From NCBI RefSeq assembly GCF_014692875.1, contig NZ_CP061171.1, positions 3,658,001 through 3,722,000 of the forward strand: DNA of 64,000 nucleotides. The letters run 5' to 3'. Positions 55,021-63,904 of the stretch are shown in pieces; position 1 is the first letter of the stretch; the number at the start of each line of letters is the position of its first letter. The stretch comes from Pedobacter riviphilus (lineage in GTDB: Bacteria; Bacteroidota; Bacteroidia; Sphingobacteriales; Sphingobacteriaceae). A program made the position numbers and the translations under genes. The notes beneath the pieces were generated by a model that was not told where the DNA came from, did no database searches, and saw only the letters and a program-made list of their open reading frames with translations.

Positions 55021-56790
55021 CTAAACTTTTGCAATCCCTTTTGACGAGAATTGCAGATCGTAAAGCTTTTTATAGTAGCCGTTTAATTTTAAGAGCTGTT
55101 GGTGTGTGCCTTTTTCTTTGATTTCGCCTTTATCGAGCACTATAATCTGATCGGCCTTCTGGATGGTCGACAAACGGTGGGCAATTACAATCGAGGTTCT
55201 GCCTTCCATTAAATTATCAATGGCTTTCTGGATCAATAATTCTGTTTCGGTATCAACTGATGAAGTGGCTTCATCTAAAACCAAAATAGCAGGGTTGTGC
55301 ACCAGCGCACGGATAAAAGAAATTAGCTGCGCCTGACCGGCTGAAAGCGTAGCACCTCTTTCCATCACATTATACTGATAACCGCCGGGTAAACGTTCGA
55401 TAAAATCGTGTGCACCAACTTTTTTGGCCGCATTAACCACTTCTGCTATCGTAATTTCGGGGTTATTAAGTGTGATATTATTTAAAATGGTATCCGAAAA
55501 CAAGAAAACGTCCTGAAGTACGGTGGCAATATGGCTTCTCAGATAATCGAGCTCAAAATCGTCTATACGAATGCCATCAACGGTAATATCTCCTTTTTTC
55601 ACTTCATAAAAACGGTTCAGGATATTAATGGTAGAAGATTTACCTGCGCCTGTTGCACCAACCAAAGCAACGGTTTCGCCAGCTTTTACCTCAAAATTGA
55701 GGTCTTTCAGCACATAGTGATCATCATTGTAAGCAAACCAAACGTTTTGGAACTTGATATTACCAACCAATTTTGCAGGTTTTTGTATCCCGTTATTTAG
55801 TGTAGTTTCATCCGTATCTAAAACCTTAAAAACACGCTCGGCTCCCACCATGCCCATCTGTAGGGTATTAAACTTATCTGCCAGTTGACGGATTGGTGTA
55901 AATACCATACCCAGGTACATAATAAACTGCGTAATGGTTCCGGGTGTTACATCCAAAGGTTTAGACAGGATGCTTTTGGCGCCATACCATACCAATAAAC
56001 CTAAAGACATGGCGGAGATTAGCTCCACTACCGGAAAAAATATAGAATAATACCAGTTAGAACGGATATTGGCATCGCGATAACGTTTATTAATAGCGTA
56101 GAATTTTCTGTACTCCTGTTTCTCCCTTGCAAAGTATTGAACAATAGAAACACCTGTTATATGTTCTTGTAAAAAGGTATTCAGATTGGAAACCTCATTC
56201 CTGATTTCCTGAAATGCAACCTTAATCGCCTTCTGGAATTTTCGGGTAGCCATAATTAAGAGCGGAATGGGCAACAGCACTACTAAACTTAACTGCCAGT
56301 CGGTGTATAACATTACGCCCACAATTACCAACACCTGCAAACTGTCGCCAATCATAGAAATTAAACCTTCCGAAAAGATATCTGCAATGGTTTCTAAATC
56401 AGAAACAGTTCTGGTAATTAATTGCCCTATTGGTGTTTTATCGAAAAATTTAAGGCGGAGTTTGGTAATGTGGTTAAAAACGTTAATCCGCAAATCGCGG
56501 ATAACCGACTGACCTAGTGTATTGGTTAAAAGCGTATGGTTATATTGGATCAAAGTCTGTAAGATCAACATAAAGATCATCAGCATGGTCATATTTACCA
56601 GGCCAGAATAATTGCCTGTTAAAATATAATGATCGAGTGTATACTTAATCAAAAACGGACGTACGGGCGAAATGGCCGCAAGCAGAATAGTTAAAATAAC
56701 CGACCATACAAAAACGGCACGGTAAGGCTTTACGTATTGAAAAATACGTTTCAGTAATCCGGTGTTATATACGTCGCCTGTAACTGCCAT
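55021..56790 (-). CDS. ABC exporter, fused membrane and ATPase domains (MsbA/LmrA-like)
   Basis: 589 residues. Six spans in the N-terminal half (VFVWSVILTILLAAISPVRP, LIQYNHTLLTNTLG) are followed by an ATPase domain with Walker A GATGAGKSSTINIL, Q-loop ATVLQDVFLFSDTI, signature TLSAGQAQLISFIRAL (LSAGQ replaces LSGGQ) and Walker B AILVLDEATSSVD with IVIAHRLSTIQKADQI. It acts as a homodimer, or pairs with a partner encoded elsewhere. Cargo might be lipid, drug or peptide. It starts 116 bases after truA on the same strand. Confidence 0.93.
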   Translation of the reverse strand: MAVTGDVYNTGLLKRIFQYVKPYRAVFVWSVILTILLAAISPVRPFLIKYTLDHYILTGNYSGLVNMTMLMIFMLILQTLIQYNHTLLTNTLGQSVIRDLRINVFNHITKLRLKFFDKTPIGQLITRTVSDLETIADIFSEGLISMIGDSLQVLVIVGVMLYTDWQLSLVVLLPIPLLIMATRKFQKAIKVAFQEIRNEVSNLNTFLQEHITGVSIVQYFAREKQEYRKFYAINKRYRDANIRSNWYYSIFFPVVELISAMSLGLLVWYGAKSILSKPLDVTPGTITQFIMYLGMVFTPIRQLADKFNTLQMGMVGAERVFKVLDTDETTLNNGIQKPAKLVGNIKFQNVWFAYNDDHYVLKDLNFEVKAGETVALVGATGAGKSSTINILNRFYEVKKGDITVDGIRIDDFELDYLRSHIATVLQDVFLFSDTILNNITLNNPEITIAEVVNAAKKVGAHDFIERLPGGYQYNVMERGATLSAGQAQLISFIRALVHNPAILVLDEATSSVDTETELLIQKAIDNLMEGRTSIVIAHRLSTIQKADQIIVLDKGEIKEKGTHQQLLKLNGYYKKLYDLQFSSKGIAKV

Positions 56791-56906
56791 GCTTATGGTT
56801 TAAAGTGTAAGGTTTAGGGCTTAAGGCCTGTATGTCTTACACAAATTTCAAAAAAGGAATAAGTTTATCTTGTAAAGCGGTCTCCAAACCCTTTACCTTA
56901 CGCCTT

Positions 56907-57659
56907 CTACCTTATATAAGGATATTCTATCTTCACTAAATACAAACCACAAGCAGGTACCGATTGACCGGCCTTACTGCGGTTCTTACTTTCTATTATT
57001 GTTTTAAAATCTGCTAAATTTATTTCTTTTTTACCAATCTGTACTAAAGTACCCATAATAGCTCTTACCATGTTCCGCAAAAAGCGATCGGCCTGAATGG
57101 TAAAAACTAATCCATCTTCTTGCTGTTCGAAAACGGCTTTAGCTACTTTACAGTTGTTTGTAAAGGTTTGCGTATTTGATTTACTAAAACACGAGAAATC
57201 GGTATAATTTAATAACAGTGCCGCGGCATTGTTCATCGCTTCTATATCCAATTTATCTTTAACCAACCAAGATCGGTTAAGTTTAAAAGGATTCTTTTCG
57301 AAGTGCATATAATATTTATAGGCACGGGCAGTAGCATCAAAGCGGGCATGGGCATCATCATGTACCGGTATAATCCGCTTTGCTGCAATTTGATAAGGCA
57401 GCATGGCGTTGATACCGGTTACCGCACTTAAAACCTTTGCCTCTTCTACACCTTCAACATCAAAATGCGCATAAAAATCGGTAGCATGTACGCCGGCATC
57501 CGTTCTGCCGCAGCCTAAAGTTTCGATAGGCTGCCTAAAAAAAACAGACATAGCCTTATCTAACAATTCCTGAACGGTAATTGCATTAGGTTGGGTTTGC
57601 CAGCCATGGTATAAGCTGCCATCGTAAGCCAATTGGATGAAATACCTTTTTTTACTCAA
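56907..57659 (-). CDS. truA: tRNA pseudouridine synthase A
   Basis: 250 residues when started at the TTG at 57659 (MSKKRYFIQLAYDGSLYHGW), which matches the normal TruA N-terminus. A longer frame reaches 57743, but its extra residues are unlike TruA and span the promoter. The catalytic Asp lies in GCGRTDAGVHATDFYAHF; FDATARAYKYYMHFEKNPF and FLRNMVRAIMGTLVQIGKKE complete the pattern. It makes pseudouridine at positions 38-40 of tRNA anticodon arms. The start is TTG and lies immediately behind a strong promoter, so the message has almost no leader. Confidence 0.95.
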   Translation of the reverse strand: MSKKRYFIQLAYDGSLYHGWQTQPNAITVQELLDKAMSVFFRQPIETLGCGRTDAGVHATDFYAHFDVEGVEEAKVLSAVTGINAMLPYQIAAKRIIPVHDDAHARFDATARAYKYYMHFEKNPFKLNRSWLVKDKLDIEAMNNAAALLLNYTDFSCFSKSNTQTFTNNCKVAKAVFEQQEDGLVFTIQADRFLRNMVRAIMGTLVQIGKKEINLADFKTIIESKNRSKAGQSVPACGLYLVKIEYPYIR

Positions 57660-57666
57660 AGCGATG

Positions 57667-57697
57667 CAAAAGTACAGTTTAACGGGCAAAGAGCAAA
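57667..57697 (-). promoter_or_regulatory. Consensus Bacteroidota promoter of truA
   Basis: Minus strand TTTG (57694-57697), 19 bases, TACTTTTG (57667-57674). The -7 box ends only 7 bases before the TTG start at 57659, implying a leaderless or nearly leaderless transcript. Confidence 0.8.
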
Positions 57698-57859
57698 GTG
57701 CTAAGGCGAGAGTTTGGCGTTTAGAGTTTGGCGTTCGGAGCAAATTTCAATCATAAACAGTAATTAATGCTTCTTATGAATTCCTGCTCCTATTTGGGAA
57801 CTTTTATCTTTCTTTCTTTTCTCAAAAAAGGCTAGATTTGTTGCAATATATTCACATTC

Positions 57860-58318
57860 ATGATACAAAGAATACAATCGATCTGGCTTTTATTAGCATC
57901 AATTATAATTTTATGTTTATTAGTTGTTCCTATATTAACAGTTGTTAATGAAAATACAGGTTATGTATTATATGGAACAGGAATTAAAGAATTTAAAAAT
58001 GGTGTCGAAACTGTATCAGCTATCAATACTCCTCTACTTATTATTACCGTTTTAGCTGGACTACTTAGTTTAGTAAATATTTTCAATTTTAGAAACCGAA
58101 CATTACAAAAACGAATTGCTATAATAAACATCGTACTAATTCTAGGCCTATCTTTTTGGCTATTTCACTTAGCCCAACAAATTCCTGGAGGCATTGAGCT
58201 TGCAGAAATTAATCCAGGTATGTTTCTACCACTTGGCAACATTATTTTTACCCTCCTGGCCATAAGAAGTATTGGACAGGATGAAAAATTAATCCGTTCA
58301 GCCGAGCGCCTACGTTAA
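57860..58318 (+). CDS. DUF4293-family membrane protein, copy 1
   Basis: 152 residues with four spans. The family start MIQRIQSIWLLLASIIILCL, the NIFNFRNRTLQKRIAIINIV loop and the closing SIGQDEKLIRSAERLR are diagnostic of DUF4293, a Bacteroidota protein of unknown role. A TAGATTTG box at 57833-57840 is a good -7 element 20 bases upstream. The gene begins a tandem pair. Confidence 0.9.
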   Translation: MIQRIQSIWLLLASIIILCLLVVPILTVVNENTGYVLYGTGIKEFKNGVETVSAINTPLLIITVLAGLLSLVNIFNFRNRTLQKRIAIINIVLILGLSFWLFHLAQQIPGGIELAEINPGMFLPLGNIIFTLLAIRSIGQDEKLIRSAERLR

Positions 58319-58322
58319 AATT

Positions 58323-58793
58323 ATGATACAAAGAATACAATCTATCTGGTTTTTTTTAGCAGCTCTAACCTTAGTTTTAATGTTGTTTTTACCAATTTTA
58401 ACCAAAAATATAAATGGAATCTCGTACCCAATACTGTACACAAGGGGTTTTGCTACAAGCTGGGATGCTGGTGAATTTATAGCCATTAACATTAAACCAA
58501 TATACCCATTGCTAATCACCAATATCGCTGTTGCACTTATCTGTTTCATCAACATTTTCAACTATAAAAAGAGGAGTTTCCAAAAACGCTTCGCCATTGT
58601 TTCGATTATACTGATCGGTGGTTTTGCTTTTTGGTGCAGCATTTACGCCAAAGAACTTCCTGGCGGCATTGATGGTGCTAATTTCGGCATTGGAGCTTAT
58701 TTACCAGCTGTAGCCATCCTATTTGTTGTACTGGGTATTTTCGGCATTAATAAAGACGAAAGATTGATCCGTTCGGCCGAAAGGTTACGATAA
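58323..58793 (+). CDS. DUF4293-family membrane protein, copy 2
   Basis: 156 residues, 4 bases after copy 1 and alignable over its length: MIQRIQSIWFFLAALTLVLM, NIFNYKKRSFQKRFAIVSII and NKDERLIRSAERLR. It is a tandem duplicate that has diverged mostly in the exposed loop (NGISYPILYTRGFATSWDAG). The two are certainly co-transcribed and might form a hetero-oligomer, but nothing shows a function. Confidence 0.9.
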   Translation: MIQRIQSIWFFLAALTLVLMLFLPILTKNINGISYPILYTRGFATSWDAGEFIAINIKPIYPLLITNIAVALICFINIFNYKKRSFQKRFAIVSIILIGGFAFWCSIYAKELPGGIDGANFGIGAYLPAVAILFVVLGIFGINKDERLIRSAERLR

Positions 58794-58824
58794 TTCTTTA
58801 ATTTCAATAGGAAATTACCTCTCC

Positions 58825-59670
58825 ATGCAGATTAAATTAAATTATGCTTTTGCTGTGTTTTTCCTTTGCGGAATCTTATCATGCAACAAAAGCATCCACA
58901 CTTTTGGAAAAACCAAAATCGAAAAAAGTATCGATTCTATCTATCTTAAACAGAGAATAGCCGAAATAAAAAGTTTAAATACCGATGTTTTTGCCAAAGG
59001 ATCATTCAAAGGTACTACCGATACACCAATTGTATACCGCTTATTAAAACCAAAAAGTACGAACAGGAAACTTCCACTGGTAATTGTATTTCATGGATCA
59101 AACGCAGTTGGAAACGATAATACGAGCCAGCTTGGCATTTTGGCAAAACTATTTGCCACGGATGAAATACAGGCGAAATACCCAGCCTTTGTTTTAGCAC
59201 ATCAGTTCCCTTCCCGTTCGTCTAATTATATATTGGATCAAAAAAGGAATGTACTGACTTCGGTACCACAACCTTGCCTAACAACTGCATTACAACTGAT
59301 CGACAGCTTAAAAAATACTTTAAATATTGATGAGGACAGGATTTACCTGATCGGTTTTTCGATGGGGGCTTCTTCGGTGATCAATGCCTTATCGTTAAAA
59401 CCCGATTTATTTGCTGCGGGTATAAGCATTTCGGGAATACCGCAATTCGACAAAGTAAAAACACTAACGAACATTCCGATTTGGTTGATACACGGAAATA
59501 TGGATACCGAGAACCCTTTTAATAGTGACGAAAAGTTTTTTGAAGAGGTAAGATACAACAACAGAACGAGGTTTTGGGAATTCGACAATCTGGCCCACAA
59601 CGATATTTTTGCTCCCGCAATTTTAACTGATGAACTGCCCAAGTGGTTATTCAAAAACAAACGTAAATAG
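58825..59670 (+). CDS. Alpha/beta-hydrolase esterase, lipoprotein
   Basis: 281 residues. A lipobox (CGILSCNKS, lipidated Cys at about residue 20) puts it in the envelope. Hydrolase motifs are VIVFHGSNAVGNDNTSQLG (oxyanion side), YLIGFSMGASSVINALSLKP (Ser nucleophile), IPIWLIHGNMDTENP (acid) and FDNLAHNDIFAP (His). It is related in type to the exported esterase at 684, but lacks a plain signal and has a different nucleophile elbow. Substrate unknown. Confidence 0.85.
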   Translation: MQIKLNYAFAVFFLCGILSCNKSIHTFGKTKIEKSIDSIYLKQRIAEIKSLNTDVFAKGSFKGTTDTPIVYRLLKPKSTNRKLPLVIVFHGSNAVGNDNTSQLGILAKLFATDEIQAKYPAFVLAHQFPSRSSNYILDQKRNVLTSVPQPCLTTALQLIDSLKNTLNIDEDRIYLIGFSMGASSVINALSLKPDLFAAGISISGIPQFDKVKTLTNIPIWLIHGNMDTENPFNSDEKFFEEVRYNNRTRFWEFDNLAHNDIFAPAILTDELPKWLFKNKRK

Positions 59671-59993
59671 TTGCATTCCCGCAGCCATCTAAACCCGGTT
59701 GCAGTGAAAATCCTTTTTAAAACCTGAAAGGGTTAAAAAGATTGAAACGGAAAACGGGACTGAATTAACCCAAGCCCCACTGCAGCTGCTTTTCAAATAA
59801 AAAACACATGCTCCTATTATCGGCATGCTGTCAATCTATACCTGTTCCATCCCACCTTTCCCCTCATCCATTTCACCTTCTTCCTTACATTCTTATTTTC
59901 AAATATTTAGCCTAAAAAACTATTTACTTGATTATCTGTGAAATACGAAATATTAACCTTACCTTTGCGGCTCAATTAAAAATAAAAAGACGA
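59671..59993. repeat. Intergenic repeat and DEAD-box gene promoter
   Basis: 323 bases. 59690-59810 carries ATCTAAACCCGGTTGCAGTG, GTTAAAAAGATTGAAACGG, ACGGGACTGAATTAACCCAA and CTGCTTTTCAAA, related to 40350-40421. Downstream is the promoter of the helicase gene at 59937-59967. Confidence 0.55.
59937..59967 (+). promoter_or_regulatory. Promoter of the DEAD-box helicase gene
   Basis: TGTG (59937-59940, 3 of 4 match to TTTG), 19 bases, TACCTTTG (59960-59967, full match). It leaves a leader of about 20 bases and rules against the upstream in-frame TTG at 59928 as the start. Confidence 0.7.
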
Positions 59994-61892
59994 ATGACAA
60001 ACCCATTTCAATTATTGGGGATAAGTGATGACGTCGTTAATGCCGTAAAGGACCTTGGATTTGAAAATCCAACGCCGATTCAGGAGCAAAGTATTCCTGT
60101 ACTGTTAGAAGGCACTAATGATTTTGTTGGTTTGGCCCAAACAGGAACAGGAAAAACAGCCGCATTTGGTTTGCCGCTGTTAGAACTAATCGATTTTAAA
60201 GTTAACAAACCACAGGCATTGATTTTATGCCCTACCCGTGAGTTATGCTTGCAGATCGCTAACGACCTTAAAAACTTTTCTAAAAACATTGCTAATGCCC
60301 ACGTTGTTGCCGTTTACGGTGGCGCGAACATTATGCAACAACTACGCGAAATACGCCAAGGCATTCAGATCGTAGTGGCCACGCCCGGCCGTATGTTGGA
60401 TATCATTGGCCGTAAAGCCATCGATTTTTCAAACGTTAAATATGTTGTGCTTGATGAAGCTGACGAGATGTTGAACATGGGTTTCCAGGACGATATCAAC
60501 GACATTTTATCAACTACTCCTGATGACAAAAAAACCTGGTTATTCTCGGCTACCATGCCTGCAGAAGTTCGCCGTATAGCTAAAAACTATATGGATAACC
60601 CTGTTGAATTAACCATGGGCACAAAAAATACAGGTAACGTAAACATCGAACACGAATATTACATTGTTCGTGCACGTGATAAATATGCTGCCTTAAAACG
60701 TATTGTAGATTTTAACCCTGAAATTTTTGCTGTAGTATTTTGCAAAACCAAATTGGATACGCAAGATGTTGCAGAGCATTTAATTAAAGATGGTTACAAT
60801 GCTGATGCTTTACACGGCGATTTATCGCAACAACAACGTGATAAGGTAATGCAACGTTTCCGTGAGCGTAACATGCAGTTATTAATTGCTACTGATGTTG
60901 CCGCACGTGGTATCGATGTAAACAATGTAACACACGTAATTAACTACTCTTTACCTGACGAAATTGAAAGTTATACCCACCGTTCTGGCCGTACCGGTCG
61001 TGCTGGTAAAACTGGTATCTCTATCTGTATCATCAACTCTAAAGAATTAGGTAAAATCCGTCAGCTAGAGCGCATTATTGGTAAACAATTTACCAAAGCT
61101 GAGCTACCAACAGGATTTGACGTTTGTGAAAAACAATTATTCTCTTTGGTACATAAAGTACACAATGTAGAGGTTAATAACGAACAGATCGATCAGTACA
61201 TCCCTCGTATTATGGATGAATTTGCTGATTTAAGCAAAGAAGACGTGATTAAACGTTTTGCATCTTTAGAGTTTAACCGTTTCTTGGATTACTATTCTAA
61301 AGCACCTGACTTAAATGCTGCGGTAGGCGATGATCGTGGTGAAAGAGGTGAGCGTGGCGAAAGACGTGGACGTGGTAGCGAAGGTTACACCCGTTTATTC
61401 ATTAACTTAGGCTCTGTAGATGAATTTACCCGTGGCGATATGTTATCATTTATCTGTAATAACGGTAAAATTGGTGGCAAAAGCGTTGGTAAAATTGATT
61501 TAAAAGGTGTTTTCTCTTTCTTTGAAGTAGAAGATGCTGTTGCCGACAAAGTTTTTGAAGGCTTTAAATCAGTTGAATTTAACGGTCGCCAGGTACGCAT
61601 TGAAAAAAGCGGAGACGGTGGTCGTGGTGAAGGTGCTGGAGAGAGACGCGGCGGTGATAGACGAGGCGGTGGTTTCGGCGGTGAACGCAGAGGCGGCGGT
61701 GGCGGTGGCTACCGTGGTGGCGACAGAAGATCAGGTGGTGGTAGCGGCAGACGTGAAGGCGGAAACAGCGGTGGCGGTTTCAGAGATTTCTCTGGGCGTA
61801 GCCGTGATGACAAAGGTGGCAACACCGGAGGTCCACGCAGAGAAGGCGGAAACCGTGAAGGTGGCAGTGGCGAACGCAGAAAAAAATGGTAA
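59994..61892 (+). CDS. DEAD-box RNA helicase with DbpA-like domain and Gly/Arg-rich tail
   Basis: 632 residues from the ATG at 59994. The helicase core has the Q motif (FENPTPIQEQSIPVLL), motif I AQTGTGKTAAF, Ia PTRELCLQIA, II VLDEADEML, III SAT and VI HRSGRTGRAGKTG. A DbpA-like RNA-binding fold (YTRLFINLGSVDEFTRGDML, DLKGVFSFFEVEDAVADKVF) follows, then about 85 residues of Gly, Arg and Ser repeats (GGYRGGDRRSGGGSGRREGG) that bind RNA. Such proteins remodel ribosomal or cold-shock RNA. Codon use is even through the tail, so it is a genuine extension. Confidence 0.94.
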   Translation: MTNPFQLLGISDDVVNAVKDLGFENPTPIQEQSIPVLLEGTNDFVGLAQTGTGKTAAFGLPLLELIDFKVNKPQALILCPTRELCLQIANDLKNFSKNIANAHVVAVYGGANIMQQLREIRQGIQIVVATPGRMLDIIGRKAIDFSNVKYVVLDEADEMLNMGFQDDINDILSTTPDDKKTWLFSATMPAEVRRIAKNYMDNPVELTMGTKNTGNVNIEHEYYIVRARDKYAALKRIVDFNPEIFAVVFCKTKLDTQDVAEHLIKDGYNADALHGDLSQQQRDKVMQRFRERNMQLLIATDVAARGIDVNNVTHVINYSLPDEIESYTHRSGRTGRAGKTGISICIINSKELGKIRQLERIIGKQFTKAELPTGFDVCEKQLFSLVHKVHNVEVNNEQIDQYIPRIMDEFADLSKEDVIKRFASLEFNRFLDYYSKAPDLNAAVGDDRGERGERGERRGRGSEGYTRLFINLGSVDEFTRGDMLSFICNNGKIGGKSVGKIDLKGVFSFFEVEDAVADKVFEGFKSVEFNGRQVRIEKSGDGGRGEGAGERRGGDRRGGGFGGERRGGGGGGYRGGDRRSGGGSGRREGGNSGGGFRDFSGRSRDDKGGNTGGPRREGGNREGGSGERRKKW

Positions 61893-61914
61893 ATTACTAA
61901 ACCAAATATTTTAT

Positions 61915-61948
61915 AGCCGTCTCGATTTTTCGAGACGGCTTTTTTTTA
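61915..61948 (+). terminator. Rho-independent terminator of the helicase gene
   Basis: AGCCGTCTCG (61915-61924), six-base loop, CGAGACGGCT (61931-61940), then eight T. Everything to its right differs in style. Confidence 0.9.
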
Positions 61949-62254
61949 AAAAATTAGGCTAAATAAATACATTACGATGTCGGATGTTTCCATCCAACAT
62001 AAAACTGAATTCTTAATTTATCAAACAGCTTGCAGTTTTTTTGCAATAGTGGGGTGGCGAACAAAGGCTCAAGTTTAGTTTTTCAATTTATTTTTAGTAC
62101 AGGGTTTGGAACTGACGGAATTCTATTTCCCCACCACAGCCAAGCAACAAACCGTTGGCGATTATGTTTCGCATACACCCACCAAAACGTATTCCCTATT
62201 AGCAAAAGACAAGTAACGCTTGACTAAAACCTTAATTTTTCGTAAATTAGTGTA
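61949..62254. repeat. Cassette-boundary-like non-coding sequence 1
   Basis: About 300 bases. GTCGGATG tttc CATCCAAC forms a hairpin near 61978-61998. Then come TTTTTTTGCAATAGTGGGGT (62036-62055), TTTAGTACAGGGTTTGG and CCGTTGGCGATTATGTTTCG, words I associate from memory with the sequences that separate small accessory genes in some Bacteroidota genomes. No reading frame with protein character is present. It may be a recombination site. Confidence 0.45.
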
Positions 62255-62788
62255 TTGAAAGAGCAGCAGACTACGAAATTTGATTTTATAATTGACAAGC
62301 TTACAAACTCTATTGAAAACGCAATTTCAGGTGAAGTGTTTGATACATCAATTACAAAATTGACGGCATCCGATGCCAGGATTATTAAGAAGAGCGAGTG
62401 GGCATTTGACTGGCAGAATGAGTTAAAGGATGAAGCTAAGCAGGTTTCTAAATTGACAACAGTTAACAATTTAGCTATCATCCAAGGACTTATAAGCTTT
62501 ACCGACAAAGGCGACCACATTTTTATGAACATAATTGAGAGTGCAAAGTTCAACAAAGGAAAGAACAAGCTTTATAAAGGGGTTGCAGGAAATCTAATTG
62601 CCTTTTGTTGTAAAACCGCATTCGAACTAAATTATGACGGAGTTGTTTCATTTGTAGCCAAAACCCAACTCGTTTCCCATTACCAGGAGACATTGGGTGC
62701 CAAGATTTATGGTGGGAACAGAATGTTTATCGATACTAAAGAAGCATTTATTTTGACTACAAGATATTTTAAAGATTTTAAGTTATGA
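62255..62788 (+). CDS. GNAT-fold acetyltransferase-like accessory protein
   Basis: 177 residues from a TTG start (no better ATG before residue 90). The C-terminal half has the GNAT layout: LYKGVAGNLIAFCCKTAFEL (CoA-binding strand and helix), LNYDGVVSFVAKTQLVSHYQ and ETLGAKIYGGNRMFIDTKEA. The N-terminal half is charged and has no named motif. Its stop overlaps the next start as ATGA, a toxin/antitoxin-like gene arrangement. It might acetylate a small molecule or a tRNA/protein, or be the toxin of a GNAT-type module; the sequence alone does not decide. Confidence 0.65.
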   Translation: MKEQQTTKFDFIIDKLTNSIENAISGEVFDTSITKLTASDARIIKKSEWAFDWQNELKDEAKQVSKLTTVNNLAIIQGLISFTDKGDHIFMNIIESAKFNKGKNKLYKGVAGNLIAFCCKTAFELNYDGVVSFVAKTQLVSHYQETLGAKIYGGNRMFIDTKEAFILTTRYFKDFKL

Positions 62789-62958
62789 TAAATTTCAAAA
62801 AGATGGACGACAAAGACTTTGTATTCGTAAACAAAACTTTGACAGAAAAAGAAGAAAAAGAATTTAGCGATTTTCTAAAAACACGTAAGAAAAAATCTGT
62901 TACAACTAATGTAAGGACAAATTCTAAGCCTTATATGGGTAATTGCACGAACCGCTAA
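62785..62958 (+). CDS. Small charged protein, overlapping partner of the GNAT gene
   Basis: 57 residues, starting at an ATG that overlaps the GNAT stop (ATGA). The first 35 or so residues (MINFKKMDDKDFVFVNKTLT, EKEEKEFSDFLKTRKKK) are strongly charged and helical, while the last part (SKPYMGNCTNR) runs into boundary-like DNA. This is too short for standard gene finders. The overlap and charge suggest an antitoxin or cofactor, unproven. The end may have been altered by the recombination that placed the cassette. Confidence 0.5.
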   Translation: MINFKKMDDKDFVFVNKTLTEKEEKEFSDFLKTRKKKSVTTNVRTNSKPYMGNCTNR

Positions 62959-63115
62959 CAGCAGATTTGGCAAAAGTGTCAGAAAATCTTCTATGACCTG
63001 CCAAATTGCATAAAGGTTTATCTCGGGGCCGCCACCATCGCTGAACTCTGGAGCATTGGGCGCCACTTTATTGTCCTTATATTGGACAATCTTAAAATCA
63101 AAGACAAGTCTTAAA
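62940..63115. repeat. Cassette-boundary-like non-coding sequence 2
   Basis: Begins at AATTGCACGAACCGCTAACAG, written as AATTGCACGAACC and GCTAACAG (62941-62960), with CTAACAGCAGATTTGGCAAAAG and CTGCCAAATTGCATAAAGG later; AATTTGGCAG / CTGCCAAATT give partial inversions, and GGCCGCCACCATCG near 63027-63040 is GC-rich compared with its surroundings. No gene is seen. Confidence 0.4.
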
Positions 63116-63128
63116 ACTTAAATGTAAC

Positions 63129-63904
63129 ATGAATATTGGAAAGGAATTCGAGGAATACGTAAGATATATTTTTTTTTATATTTTAAACATAAAAGATGAA
63201 GGCATTGAAATCAAGGAAAGACATAAACTACGAGGACTTAGTGGCGAAATGCATGAATTTGACTTATTTTACGAATTTGACAAGTCGGGCTTTAAACATC
63301 AGGTAGGAATAGAGTGTAAAAATACTAACCGCCCCATTGAAAGAGCAGAAATACAAATTTTTGTCGATACGCTTAATAATTTTAGAAATATTGTAGGTAT
63401 TTTTATTTCTAAAAGTGGGTTTCAGTCGGGGCAAAAGAGTATGGTAAAAAACATGGACTTATTTTAATGGATAATGACGATTTGCCCACATTTCCGCAAA
63501 TGCTTGCGGATAGAATAAAAATGGTTGCTTTACCAGAGGAATCTCATATAGGCGAACCATTTTGGGTAATTATGGAAATAAATGATAAAAATAGGGTCAC
63601 AGGCTCTTACTATGGTACAAACAAACCATTCCCACATATTCCTATTTACCTCTCAAAACGTCATGCGGAATCAATGCTTGAAGTTTTAAATAAAAATGGT
63701 ACAGGAAAATATGCGGTTAGAGGATTGACTCAATATGCATTAAGAACATTTATTATCACAACCAAATTCATGAATATTCGCCTTATGATTTGCCTAAAAG
63801 ACAGAAATACGATTAAGGCGACAGACTTTTTTGCTTTTGAAATTTCAAATGACGAACTTCAGAAACAATATTACTATGGAGAGCAAATAGACTTTTCTCT
63901 TTAA
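63129..63904 (+). pseudogene. Restriction endonuclease-like protein, frame shifted in the middle
   Basis: Frame one (63129-63467) has a PD-(D/E)XK core: EFEEYVRYIF, EMHEFDLFYEFDK and VGIECKNTNRPIERAE, with Asp and Glu-x-Lys as catalytic candidates, then FISKSGFQSGQKSMVKN. Frame two (63467-63904) is DLPTFPQMLADRIKMVALPE, EPFWVIMEIN and KYAVRGLTQYALRTF. Frame two can be read back to GLILMDNDDLP just where frame one should continue, so the two are best seen as one roughly 258-residue protein with one base lost near 63446-63455. The codons GTA AAA AAC form an A-AAA-AAC heptamer that would give -1 recoding. The TAATG overlap would also allow two proteins. Confidence 0.65.

Noticed and set aside
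61534..61962. 142-codon plus-strand frame in a second phase of the helicase tail
   Set aside because: An Ala/Val-rich shadow of the Gly/Arg-rich repeat coding; the main frame carries all helicase motifs.
62875..63066. Minus-strand frame across boundary sequence 2
   Set aside because: It has no protein-like pattern and overlaps the small partner gene and the spacer.
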